Assembly (NCBI GenBank): GCA_007695225.1
Contig: REED01000136.1
Location: forward strand, 1 to 64,000
Reading direction: 5' to 3'
DNA length: 64,000 nucleotides
Origin: Gemmatimonadales bacterium
GTDB taxonomy: Bacteria > Gemmatimonadota > Gemmatimonadetes > Longimicrobiales > Gaopeijiaceae
Positions 8,466-16,702 of the stretch are shown here, in pieces. A program made the translations under genes and the position numbers. The notes below the pieces were generated by a model. That model had not been told where the DNA came from. It saw nothing but the letters and a program-made list of their open reading frames with translations, and searched no databases. Within the stretch, counting starts at the first letter, position 1. Each line of letters begins with the position of its first letter.

Positions 8466-8578
8466 GAACGACGACGAGGTGAGGTGGAGCCGTGCAGCGT
8501 AAGGGCGGTGAGGACCCCCACAGCCGCGCCCAGGATGAGGCCGACAGAGAATTCCATTGTGTCCTGATTGAGCCTCAT
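8441..8578 (-). CDS. 45-residue single-pass membrane protein (YtxH-like)
   Basis: A short gene whose ATG shares one base with the stop codon of the upstream gene (TGATG) and whose 3' end overlaps the phospholipase-like gene. The product has one hydrophobic segment, FSVGLILGAAVGVLTALTL, followed by a basic Arg/Ser tail ending in SYFRR. A Gly/Ala-rich transmembrane segment with a charged tail is the look of YtxH-like envelope proteins, often found beside DUF948 proteins. Support comes from the tight coupling on both sides and the clear membrane segment; no catalytic motif is present. Internal ATG codon 8 could be the true start. Confidence 0.6.
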   Translation of the reverse strand: MRLNQDTMEFSVGLILGAAVGVLTALTLHGSTSPRRRSWPSYFRR

Positions 8579-9225
8579 CAGATCTCCATGTCTACAGAGG
8601 GGTGAGGGCCCGGGGACGCATCGGGAGCAGGGGTCCCCGGAGTCGCGCTCGAAGTCGTCCCGGGGCCCTCGCGATCGCCATCCCGACGCCGGTCCCTGCG
8701 CTCCCCGCGTTCCCCGCGGAGGCGTCCGCGGCTGCTCCGGTCCCGCTGGAGTTCGCCTATGCCCCGGCGGACGCCCCGGGCCGTGGCGGCGGTGTCCACG
8801 AAGACATCCTCGGCCTCCTCCTGCATGACCTCCATGAGGGCGTTGAAGTCCTCGATGCGTTCCTCCATCCGGTTCGACGCCTGGGTGAGGCGATCCGAGA
8901 GGTGGCCCACCGACCGGGAGAGTTCCGCGACCTCGTTCCGGAGGGTTTCGGAGATGGCCTCCACGTTGGAGGATGTCTTCCGGAGGCTCTCCACCGCCGG
9001 ATCGGAGGCGATGCGGTCCTTCAGTTCACCCACCGAGCGCATGGCCCGGTGGATCTGGAAGAAGACGAAGAGGAGGCCGGCCAGCGTGACCAGGAAGACC
9101 AGGGCAAAGATTCCGGCGGCCACGGCCAGGAGGAGGTCGAACCCATCCCGGGCGGCGATGGTCACCACCGTGTCGGCGGGGGCCTGGATCGATGCCAGGG
9201 AGGTGAAGACGTAAAGATGGATCAT
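8578..9225 (-). CDS. DUF948-like membrane-anchored coiled-coil protein
   Basis: The 215-residue product has a transmembrane helix at about residues 31-56 (LLLAVAAGIFALVFLVTLAGL). A heptad-rich coiled coil with repeated SV, LSDRL and ISETLRNEV segments runs to about residue 130, and an Arg/Asp/Gly/Pro-rich disordered tail follows. This layout matches DUF948 proteins of Gram-positive and other bacteria, whose role is unknown but envelope-related. It heads the minus-strand operon and is divergent from murA, sharing a 213-base intergenic region, so coordinated expression with peptidoglycan synthesis is possible but unproven. Confidence 0.7.
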   Translation of the reverse strand: MIHLYVFTSLASIQAPADTVVTIAARDGFDLLLAVAAGIFALVFLVTLAGLLFVFFQIHRAMRSVGELKDRIASDPAVESLRKTSSNVEAISETLRNEVAELSRSVGHLSDRLTQASNRMEERIEDFNALMEVMQEEAEDVFVDTAATARGVRRGIGELQRDRSSRGRLRGERGERRDRRRDGDREGPGTTSSATPGTPAPDASPGPHPSVDMEI

Positions 9226-9438
9226 GGATACAGAGTAACGGGTGAGCCCCTGAGTGTTCCAGAGTGACCCCGGGGCGATATGCTGGAGCGGGATGCCGGG
9301 GCGGTTGAATCCCCGGGTAGGGGAGGACTACCTTCCGGAGCCGGCTTTGGACGGTCCATCACTCTTCCCTCCCGCCGCCACCCTCCACCCGACCACGCCC
9401 GACTTCACCAATCCCACTCTGCTACCCCGGCTACATCC

Positions 9439-10752
9439 ATGCCCGTATTCGAGGTCCACGGGGGCACGCCCCTCGCCGGTTCCATCCGGCCCACAGGGAA
9501 CAAGAACGCCGCCCTCCCCTGCCTGGCCGCCACCCTCCTCACTCCGGAGCCGGTGACGCTGGAGAACGTCCCCCGGATCCGGGACGTGGAGACGCTCCTG
9601 GAGATTCTGGTCTCCCTGGGGGCGGAGGTGGAATGGACGGGGGCCGACGTGGTGACGGTGACGGCCGCGGCGGTCACGGCAGGCCGCCCCGACCCGGCCC
9701 TGGCCGAGCGGATCCGGGCCTCCATTCTCCTGGCGGGTCCCCTCCTGGCCCGGTTCGGAATGGTGACCCTGCCTCCTCCCGGTGGGGACGTCATCGGTCG
9801 GCGCCGTCTGGACACCCACTTCCTCGCCTTCCAGGGAATGGGTGCCGAGATCGCTCTCACCGGATCGGACTTCCAGATCCGGGCGAAGGGACTCCAGGGA
9901 AGTGACATCTTCCTGGACGAGCCCTCGGTGACGGCGACGGAGAACGCCGTCATGGCTGCGGTCCGGGCGAAGGGGCGGACCCGCCTCCGCAACGCCGCTG
10001 CCGAGCCCCATGTCCAGGACCTCTGCCGTCTCCTGGTGGCCATGGGGGCCCGGATCCATGGGGTCGGCACCCATACCCTGGATATCGAGGGGGTGGACGA
10101 ACTGGGGGGCGCCACCTATCGCATCGGTGCTGATCATATCGAGACCGGCTCCTTCATCGGCCTGGGAGCCGTCACGGAAAGCGAGATCCGTATCCAGGAT
10201 GCCCCGCTGGAGCACCTGGATTCCACCCTCCTGGGCTTCCGGCGCCTGGGGGTGGAGTGCTCGGTGGACGAGGGCGACCTTGTGGTCCATGGGGATCGGG
10301 ATCGGGAAATCCGGGCCGACGCCTTCGGCCACGTGCCCAAGGTGGACGACGGGCCCTGGCCGGCCTTTCCCGCGGACCTCACATCCATTGCCCTGGTCAC
10401 CGCTACCCGGTCCCGGGGCACGGTCCTCATCCACGAGAAAATGTTCGAGTCCCGGATGTTCTTCACGGACAAGCTGGTGGGAATGGGCGCCCAGATCATC
10501 CTGTGCGACCCCCACCGGGCCGTGGTGGTGGGACCGGCGGAGCTCCGGGGCGCCTCCCTGGAGAGCCCGGACATCCGGGCCGGAATGGCCCTGCTCCTGG
10601 CGGCACTTGCGGCCCGGGGGCGAAGCGTCATCCACAACATCCGCCAGATCGAGCGGGGATACGAGCGGATCGACGAGCGGCTCCGGGGGCTGGGGGCCAG
10701 AATCGAGCGTCATGAGCTGGAATCCGAGGTCGGAGAGGAGGAAGGGCGGTGA
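9439..10752 (+). CDS. murA: UDP-N-acetylglucosamine 1-carboxyvinyltransferase, Asp-type
   Basis: Catalyses the first committed step of peptidoglycan synthesis, transfer of enolpyruvate from phosphoenolpyruvate to UDP-GlcNAc, in the cytoplasm. The 437-residue protein has GNKNAALP (Lys-Asn substrate pair), RASILLAGPLLARFG, PAFPADL (catalytic Asp) and IERGYERIDERLRGLGA. The flexible-loop Cys of E. coli MurA (Cys115 in PGGCTIGARP) is Asp117 here (PGGDVIGRRR). Asp at this place is known in mycobacterial and chlamydial MurA and makes the enzyme insensitive to fosfomycin; that phenotype is inferred for this organism. The start at 9439 matches the family N-terminus; the open frame upstream is not conserved. 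Confidence 0.93.
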   Translation: MPVFEVHGGTPLAGSIRPTGNKNAALPCLAATLLTPEPVTLENVPRIRDVETLLEILVSLGAEVEWTGADVVTVTAAAVTAGRPDPALAERIRASILLAGPLLARFGMVTLPPPGGDVIGRRRLDTHFLAFQGMGAEIALTGSDFQIRAKGLQGSDIFLDEPSVTATENAVMAAVRAKGRTRLRNAAAEPHVQDLCRLLVAMGARIHGVGTHTLDIEGVDELGGATYRIGADHIETGSFIGLGAVTESEIRIQDAPLEHLDSTLLGFRRLGVECSVDEGDLVVHGDRDREIRADAFGHVPKVDDGPWPAFPADLTSIALVTATRSRGTVLIHEKMFESRMFFTDKLVGMGAQIILCDPHRAVVVGPAELRGASLESPDIRAGMALLLAALAARGRSVIHNIRQIERGYERIDERLRGLGARIERHELESEVGEEEGR

Positions 10753-10787
10753 GATGGCACTGAGTGAGAGGGCCCTGAGAGAACCCC

Positions 10788-10816
10788 TTGAAGGGCAACC
10801 GTCATAGGACTATCAT
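10788..10816 (+). promoter_or_regulatory. sigma-70-type promoter of the rimP-nusA-infB operon
   Basis: TTGAAG at 10788-10793 and TATCAT at 10811-10816 are separated by exactly 17 bases, close to the housekeeping consensus. They lie in a conspicuously AT-richer stretch between murA and rimP. Transcription would start near 10823. Confidence 0.7.
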
Positions 10817-10828
10817 TAAAGGCGTAGT

Positions 10829-10855
10829 GGAGGCTGCCCAGGGGGGCATGTCTCC
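10829..10855 (+). promoter_or_regulatory. leader hairpin 1 upstream of rimP
   Basis: TGCCC pairs with GGGCA and is flanked by GGAG pairing with CTCC, giving an interrupted stem followed by TTTTC. It is the first structured element of the predicted leader RNA. Confidence 0.45.
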
Positions 10856-10864
10856 TTTTCCGAA

Positions 10865-10895
10865 GTGGGGGCGCGGGTGGCCCCCGCTTTTTTTT
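10865..10895 (+). terminator. intrinsic terminator/attenuator in the rimP leader
   Basis: An 8-bp GC-rich stem (GTGGGGGC with GCCCCCGC, loop 10873-10879) is followed by eight T residues at 10888-10895. It sits between the predicted promoter and rimP, so it would end either murA read-through or early operon transcripts. A hairpin with T-run just before rimP is a recurring arrangement in bacteria. Confidence 0.75.
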
Positions 10896-10896
10896 A

Positions 10897-10917
10897 CTCC
10901 ACCGATTGCCGGTGGAG
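10897..10917 (+). promoter_or_regulatory. hairpin next to the rimP ribosome-binding region
   Basis: CTCCACC at 10897-10903 pairs perfectly with GGTGGAG at 10911-10917. The 3' arm is part of the purine-rich run (10914-10930) that precedes the rimP ATG, so the stem could affect ribosome access. Confidence 0.5.
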
Positions 10918-10932
10918 GAGGGGAGAAGGGAT

Positions 10933-11469
10933 ATGGCGAGTCCGATTCCGGGGATCGAGGAGGGCATCGAGGACCGGGTTGAGGCACTTTCCATGGAAAT
11001 GGTCGAACTGGAGTGGGCCGGGAGCGCCGCGCGGCCCATCCTCCGGCTGCGGGTGGACCTTCCGGACTCCTCCCCTGGGAAGGGAGTCACCGTGCACGAC
11101 TGCGTGAGGGTCAGCCGGGCGCTCGAGCCATGGTTGGACGAGCATCCGGACGTTCCGGAGCGCTACACGCTGGAGGTGTCGTCGCCGGGGGTGGAGCGGC
11201 CGCTTCGCCGCCGCCGCGATTTTCTCCGGTTCGCCGGTTCGGAGGTGGTGGTGAAGGTGGACAACGTCCTGCCGGGTGCGAAGAGCCGTCGTCTGGAGGG
11301 GGTGTTGGAGGGAGTGGAGGGAGGTGACCCCGCAGGCGACGCAACGGTAGCGGACGAGCAGGGGCCCTACACGGTCCTCGTTCGACTGGGGAAGGGAACA
11401 GAGGTCAGGGTGCCCAGCGAAGAGATCGTTCGTGCCCACCTGGTCTATCGGTGGGACGATGAGTCGTGA
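10933..11469 (+). CDS. rimP: ribosome maturation factor RimP
   Basis: Cytoplasmic factor for late assembly of the 30S subunit. The 178-residue protein shows the RimP pattern: ALSMEMVELEWAG, LRLRVDLPD, VTVHDCVRVSRALEPWLDE, YTLEVSSPGVERPL and FLRFAGSEVVVKV, followed by a C-terminal SH3-like domain. The ATG at 10933 is chosen because a long GGAGGAGGGGAGAAGG run lies just upstream; a TTG at 10906 is in frame but unlikely. First gene of the rimP-nusA-ylxQ-infB operon, expressed from the promoter at 10788 through a leader containing a terminator hairpin. Confidence 0.92.
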   Translation: MASPIPGIEEGIEDRVEALSMEMVELEWAGSAARPILRLRVDLPDSSPGKGVTVHDCVRVSRALEPWLDEHPDVPERYTLEVSSPGVERPLRRRRDFLRFAGSEVVVKVDNVLPGAKSRRLEGVLEGVEGGDPAGDATVADEQGPYTVLVRLGKGTEVRVPSEEIVRAHLVYRWDDES

Positions 11470-11557
11470 GGACTGATAGAAGGGCACCGACACGGGGGGA
11501 TGGGCCGGATGATTTCCGGTGGCCACCCGCCGCGACATTTGACACGAGAAGGTGACC

Positions 11558-13048
11558 ATGGCCAACGCCGGACAGATCGTGGCCGCCATCCGAGAGATGG
11601 CCTCCACGAAAAACCTCTCCCATGAGGAGATGAACGAGCTGATCAGGGATGGTCTCCTGGCCGGTCTCGCTCGAATCTATGGTCCGAACGTTCGGGCGGA
11701 AATCGAGATCGACGAGATCAGTGGCGACATCGAGATGATCGTCCTGAAGCGCGTGGTGGAGGACGTGGAGGACGACGCCGCCGAGATCTCGCTGGAAAAG
11801 GCGCGCTGGGACGATCCCACCTATGAGGTGGGGGATGTGATGGAGATCCCCGTGGACTTCACCGAGTTCGGCTGGAACGCGGTGACCGCCACCAAGCAGC
11901 GGATCATCCAGCGGGTCCGGGAGGGCGAGCGCCAGCGGATCCGGGACGAGTTCGATGACCGCATCGGGGAGCTCCTCTCCGGTGAGGTGCAGCAAGTGGA
12001 GCGGGGCAAGATCGTGGTCATGATGAACCGCGCTCGGGACGCCGAGGCCATCATCCCCTGGAAGGATCAGAATCCCAGGGAGCGGTTCCGGCAGGGAGAT
12101 CCCATCCGGGCAGTCCTGAAGAAGGTGGACGAGACTCCGAAGGGGCCTCGCCTCATCCTCTCCCGGGCGGACCCCCTCTTCGTGGAGGCCCTCTTCAAGC
12201 TGGAGGTTCCGGAGATCTATCAGGGGATCGTGGAGATCCGGGCGCGGGCTCGGGAAGTAGGGGGGAGGACCAAGATCGCCGTCTCCTCCCGGGACGAGTC
12301 CATCGATCCGGTGGGCGCTTGCGTGGGGCTGAAGGGCTCCCGGGTGCAGGCCGTGGTCTCGGAGCTGGGTGGGGAGCGCATCGATATCGTCCCCTGGCAT
12401 CCGGATCCGGAGATCTTCGCCCGCCGCGCCCTGGCGCCGGCCCGGGTCTCCAAGGTGATCTCGGATTCGGAGCGGCAGGTCATCACCGCCATCGTGGACG
12501 AGGATCAGCTCTCCCTTGCCATCGGGCGGAACGGACAGAACGTCCGCCTGGCATCTCAGCTCATCGGTTGGCAGATCGACCTGTACGGCTCCCGGGAGTG
12601 GATGGAACGGGGGGCGGACGCGGCCCTTTTCGGGGCTCCTCAAGAGGAGGAAGTCCTGGAGACCGCCGATTTCGCCCTTTCGGAACTGGATCTGCCGGAA
12701 GGATCTCTGGCGGCCCTGAACAGCGCTGGATATAGTACCTTTCTGGAGATCATCGATTTGAATCGGGATGACTTTTCCAAGGTGGAAGGGCTGAGCGAGG
12801 AGGCCACCAACGAGCTCCTGAGGATTATTGATGAGCTGACGGTGGTGGAGGGTGACGAAGAGGGCGCAGGGGATGCTCCCGAGACGGAAGGCGCCACGCC
12901 GGAGGATTCGGATGGGTCCGAGATCGCTTCCGACGCCGAGGTCTCCGAGGCATCCGAAGCCGCTGGAGCGCCCGAAGCCGCTGGAGCGTCCGAAGAGGCT
13001 TCCGAAGTCGATGAAGGTGCGGAAGTTGGGGAGGGGCGGGAACGCTGA
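11558..13048 (+). CDS. nusA: transcription termination/antitermination factor NusA
   Basis: RNA-polymerase-associated factor controlling pausing, termination and rRNA antitermination. The 496-residue product has the N-terminal polymerase-binding domain, then an S1 domain (LLSGEVQQVERGKIVVMM), KH1 (RTKIAVSSRDESIDPVGACVG) and KH2 (DEDQLSLAIGRNGQNVRLA). A helix-hairpin segment and an acidic tail of about 60 residues follow. The tail contains two near-identical 18-bp units at 12954-12989 (PEAAGA). The ATG at 11558 is preferred to a GTG two codons earlier. The gene lies 88 bases after rimP, and its 3' end overlaps the L7Ae-like gene by 38 bases. Confidence 0.95.
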   Translation: MANAGQIVAAIREMASTKNLSHEEMNELIRDGLLAGLARIYGPNVRAEIEIDEISGDIEMIVLKRVVEDVEDDAAEISLEKARWDDPTYEVGDVMEIPVDFTEFGWNAVTATKQRIIQRVREGERQRIRDEFDDRIGELLSGEVQQVERGKIVVMMNRARDAEAIIPWKDQNPRERFRQGDPIRAVLKKVDETPKGPRLILSRADPLFVEALFKLEVPEIYQGIVEIRARAREVGGRTKIAVSSRDESIDPVGACVGLKGSRVQAVVSELGGERIDIVPWHPDPEIFARRALAPARVSKVISDSERQVITAIVDEDQLSLAIGRNGQNVRLASQLIGWQIDLYGSREWMERGADAALFGAPQEEEVLETADFALSELDLPEGSLAALNSAGYSTFLEIIDLNRDDFSKVEGLSEEATNELLRIIDELTVVEGDEEGAGDAPETEGATPEDSDGSEIASDAEVSEASEAAGAPEAAGASEEASEVDEGAEVGEGRER

Positions 13049-13394
13049 CGCCCTGGGCCTCCTGGGGATCGCGCAGCGGGCAGGTGCGGTGATCCAGGGC
13101 GTCGAGGGTGTCCGCCGTGCCGTGAGGGCAGGAGAGGTGGAGTTGGTGATCCTGGCGGAGGACGCCTCTGAGGGTCAGTTGGGAAAGGTACTGGGTCTGT
13201 TGCGCCACAACCCGATCCCCCAGCGATGGGTGGCGGGACGGGCGCAGCTTGGGCGTGCGGTGGGGACTGCCGCCATGTCCGTGGTGGGAATTACAAATCG
13301 ATCGTTTGCGGAACCGCTGCAACGCGCACTTCCCGCTGGAAGGCGGGGTGCTCTGCAGCCTGAGGAGGAACCTGGATTTGATGCGGGTCGTTGA
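13011..13394 (+). CDS. L7Ae/YlxQ-family RNA-binding protein
   Basis: The 127-residue product contains ALGLLGIAQRAGAVIQGVEGVRRAV, AGEVELVILAEDAS, IPQRWVAGRAQLGRAVGT and MSVVGITNRSFAEPL. This is the compact alpha/beta fold of ribosomal L7Ae/L30e-like proteins (YlxQ type), which bind kink-turn RNA. A gene of this type commonly sits between nusA and infB; the YlxR gene that often accompanies it is not visible here. The ATG at 13011 lies inside the nusA tail and a GTG two codons later is possible. The 3' end overlaps the infB start by 14 bases. Confidence 0.8.
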   Translation: MKVRKLGRGGNADALGLLGIAQRAGAVIQGVEGVRRAVRAGEVELVILAEDASEGQLGKVLGLLRHNPIPQRWVAGRAQLGRAVGTAAMSVVGITNRSFAEPLQRALPAGRRGALQPEEEPGFDAGR

Positions 13395-16239
13395 TTTAGC
13401 GAAGGACCTGAAGGTTTCCCCGGAGATGCTCCTGGCGCTTCTTCGCGCCATGGGAATCTCTGCGAGGGACGCAGATGCCCAGGTTTCCGACGGAGCCGTG
13501 GCCAAGGTGCTCGCCCGTGTGGAGCGGGAGCGCCGGGGCGGCAAGAAGTCTGTCTCCGAGGCCATTGAGGCTGCGATGGAGGACTCCCAGACGCCTACGA
13601 GGCGCCGACGTCGGCGGTCGGTGGAGGAGGAGCCGGCTGAGGAGGCTCCCTCTGAGGAAGTCCCGACGCCTGAAGCTTCCCCCGCCGCGCCAGAAGCCGC
13701 CGTCCCGGCGGAGGCGGGCGCCGGTGCGCCTGCCGAGGCCGAGCGAGAGGCCCTCAGCGAAGACGTTCCGCGTGCCGAGCCCGCTTCGGCCGAGGCTGGT
13801 GAGGCCGGCGGGGAGGCCCCCACAGCCGGGACCGTCGCCGCCGATCCCGGAACGAAGGAAGCAGCGGAGGAGTCCGCCGCACCTCCGGCCGAGGCCACCA
13901 CTCCTGTGGCGAGCGAAGAGTCTCCTGCGGAGGCCGAGCCCGCAGCGGCCCCGGTAGAGGCCCCCGAAACGGAGGCCAGGGAAGAACGTGCCACGGCTTC
14001 AGTCACCCCAGGGAGCGAGCCTGAGGGTGTGTTGCCTGCGGAATCCGAAGACGTGGCAGGCGCGGTGCCTGCGGAAACCCCCTCTTCGGAGGCGGAGCCC
14101 GCCACCGGCACCGAGGAAGCCCGGCCCCGAAAGCGGAAGCTCCAGTCTGCGCGTAAAGATCAGCCCGTGGAGACCGTCCGCCCCACTCCTGCCGCGAGCG
14201 CGGGTCCCGGTGGCCAGGTTCGTATCCAGGCCGATGGCTACACCGCCGACGGCCGGAAGAAGGACCGCAAGAAAGGGAAGAAGCGGGGGGGAGTGGACCA
14301 GGACGCGGTGCAGGACAACATCCAGCGCGTCATGGCCGAACTGAAGGGTGGTGGCGGGAAGAAGCGGCGCAAGAAGGGCGGAAGTGCCGCCCCCTCCCGG
14401 GAGGAACGGGAAGCTCGCGACGAGGTGGAGCGACAGCGCGAGGAGGAGGAGGCCAAGACCGTCCGGGTAAACGAATTCCTGACGGTGGCGGAGCTCTCCG
14501 AACTCATCGACATTCCGTCCAGCCAGCTAGTGGGCGCGGCGTTCAAGAACCTGGGCCTGATGATCACCATCAACCAGCGCCTGGACTTCGATCAGATCGA
14601 ACTGCTATTGGACGAGTTCAACTTCAAGGCCGTTCGGGAGGAGGAGTACGCGGAGGCTGCGGAGCAGGAAGAAGAGGTGGAGGATCCGGAGTCCCTCAAG
14701 CCCCGGCCTCCGGTGGTTACCGTCATGGGTCACGTGGACCACGGGAAGACCCTGCTCCTGGACTCCATACGGAAGACCAACGTGGTGGCTGGCGAGTCTG
14801 GCGGAATCACCCAGCACATCGGCGCCTACCATGTGGAGCTCGATGATGGCCGGGCCATCTCCTTCCTGGACACCCCGGGACATGCCGCCTTTACCGCCAT
14901 GCGGGCGCGGGGAGCGGACATCACCGACATCGTGGTGCTGGTGGTCGCGGCGGATGACTCGATCATGCCCCAGACCATCGAGGCCATCTCCCACGCAAAG
15001 AACGCCGGGGTGCCCCTGGTGGTCGCGGTGAACAAGATGGACCTCCCTGCTGCCAACCCCAACAAGGTGAAGCAGGAGCTGCTCCAGCATGACGTCACCG
15101 TGGAGGACTTCGGGGGCGATGTGCTCCTCACCGAGATCTCGGCGAAGACCGGAAAGGGCATCGACGATCTGCTGGAGAAAATTCTCCTGCAGGCGGAGAT
15201 CCTGGAACTCTCCGCCAACCCGGACCGCGCTGCCCAGGGGACTGTCATCGAGTCCAAGCTGGACGTGGGGAAGGGCCCGGTCTGCACCGTCCTGGTGCAG
15301 AAGGGAACGCTCAAGGTGGGTGACGCGTTCGTGGTGGGTCGCCACGAGGGACGCGTCCGCGCGATGCTGGACGAGCGAGGAAAGGCCGTGAAGTTGGCCA
15401 CTCCGGGAATGCCGGTGCAGATCCTGGGAACGGCGGGTGTGCCCCAGGCCGGGGACACCCTGGCCGTGATGGACGCGGATCGGGCGTCGGAGATTGCCCA
15501 GACCCGACAGAGGCTCGAGCGGGAGAAGCAGCTCCGCATCAAGGACCGGGGCATGAAGCTGGGCGACTTTGCCCACTTCCTCGGGCAGGGCGAGATCGGC
15601 CGACTTCCCCTCATCGTCAAGGCTGACGTGGACGGATCGGTGCAGGCCGTGGCCGACTCCCTTGAGCAGCTTTCCACTGGCGAGGTCGCGGTGGAGATCA
15701 TCCACCGCGGTGTGGGTGCCATCAACGAGTCGGATGTTCTGCTGGCGGAGACCGCAGGCGCGGTGATCGTCGGATTCCGGGTGCGGCCCGATACCAATGC
15801 CCGCCAGCTCGCTGACAGCGTTGGAGTCGACCTTCGTCTCTACGAAGTGATCTACGAGGCGGTGGATGAGATCCGTTCCGCGCTGGAAGGCATGCTCTCC
15901 CCAGAGGAACGGGAGAAGATCCTGGGCACTGCAGAGGTCCGAGAGGTCTTCAAGATCACCCGGGTGGGCACCATCGCCGGGTGCTATGTGACGGAAGGGA
16001 TCATCGAGCGGAAGGCACGTGCTCGGGTGGTCAGGGACGGCATCGTCGTGTACACCGGAGACTTCGCTTCCCTGAAGCGATTCAAGGACGACGTAAAAGA
16101 GGTCCGGGAAGGGTTTGAGTGCGGCATCGGGATCGCCAACTTCAACGATCTGAAGGTGGGAGATCTCATTGAATGCTATCAGGTGGAGGAGTTTGCCCGG
16201 ACTCTGGCCGGTTCGGGATCCCGCTCCGGAGAGAATTGA
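13381..16239 (+). CDS. infB: translation initiation factor IF-2
   Basis: GTPase that places initiator fMet-tRNA in the P site. The 952-residue protein has an IF2_N domain at the start (RVVDLAKDLKVSPEMLLALL) and a very long Ala/Glu/Pro-rich low-complexity linker (about residues 65-260). A basic segment and a second IF2_N domain (VRVNEFLTVAELSEL) follow. The G domain has VTVMGHVDHGKTLLLDSI (P-loop), DTPGHAAFTAMRARG (switch II) and NKMD, and beta-barrel and fMet-tRNA-binding C domains complete the protein. The ATG at 13381 is selected because it starts exactly at the conserved IF2_N domain and has GAGGAGG upstream. Confidence 0.96.
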   Translation: MRVVDLAKDLKVSPEMLLALLRAMGISARDADAQVSDGAVAKVLARVERERRGGKKSVSEAIEAAMEDSQTPTRRRRRRSVEEEPAEEAPSEEVPTPEASPAAPEAAVPAEAGAGAPAEAEREALSEDVPRAEPASAEAGEAGGEAPTAGTVAADPGTKEAAEESAAPPAEATTPVASEESPAEAEPAAAPVEAPETEAREERATASVTPGSEPEGVLPAESEDVAGAVPAETPSSEAEPATGTEEARPRKRKLQSARKDQPVETVRPTPAASAGPGGQVRIQADGYTADGRKKDRKKGKKRGGVDQDAVQDNIQRVMAELKGGGGKKRRKKGGSAAPSREEREARDEVERQREEEEAKTVRVNEFLTVAELSELIDIPSSQLVGAAFKNLGLMITINQRLDFDQIELLLDEFNFKAVREEEYAEAAEQEEEVEDPESLKPRPPVVTVMGHVDHGKTLLLDSIRKTNVVAGESGGITQHIGAYHVELDDGRAISFLDTPGHAAFTAMRARGADITDIVVLVVAADDSIMPQTIEAISHAKNAGVPLVVAVNKMDLPAANPNKVKQELLQHDVTVEDFGGDVLLTEISAKTGKGIDDLLEKILLQAEILELSANPDRAAQGTVIESKLDVGKGPVCTVLVQKGTLKVGDAFVVGRHEGRVRAMLDERGKAVKLATPGMPVQILGTAGVPQAGDTLAVMDADRASEIAQTRQRLEREKQLRIKDRGMKLGDFAHFLGQGEIGRLPLIVKADVDGSVQAVADSLEQLSTGEVAVEIIHRGVGAINESDVLLAETAGAVIVGFRVRPDTNARQLADSVGVDLRLYEVIYEAVDEIRSALEGMLSPEEREKILGTAEVREVFKITRVGTIAGCYVTEGIIERKARARVVRDGIVVYTGDFASLKRFKDDVKEVREGFECGIGIANFNDLKVGDLIECYQVEEFARTLAGSGSRSGEN

Positions 16240-16702
16240 ATCCTGGGGAGGAGTGGGATCCTGAGGGAGAGTGGGATCTTGGGGGAGAGTGGGATCTTGG
16301 GGGGGCTGCCCTCTTGCCCAAGTGGCGTAGGGGGGGGGATTGCGGCAGGGGGGGCGATTGCGGCCGTGACGCTGCCCACCGCTCCACCTGCCGCTCGGCC
16401 TATGACCCTGCTGCTCACCACCCTGCTCACCACCCTGCACGGGACACTGTGCACCACGCGATCTACGACGCGGGCTACGACGATGTCCGAGGTCGGGCGC
16501 TCCACTTGGTCCCGCTTCCTCCAGATCGTGATGCAGCTACGTTCCCCCATCGCCACCCACTGAATCGCCCGGCCCCGGTTGACCCCCTAGCTTCCCCGAA
16601 GTTGTCTCCTATGGCAGCTTCTGGCGTTCGCTCTCCCTCCCCTCCGACTCTCCGACTTTCGTCGGATTCTCCCATGGTCCGTCCTCCCACCGAGCTTCGG
16701 CG
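16240..16702. other. 463-base gap with degenerate tandem repeats
   Basis: Unusually long for this window. At 16246-16303 three near-copies of a 19-base unit (core GAGTGGGATCTTGGGG) follow each other, and CTGCTCACCACC is repeated near 16410-16435. Open frames exist on both strands, but none has a recognisable family or ribosome site. I see no RNA gene. Confidence 0.6.
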
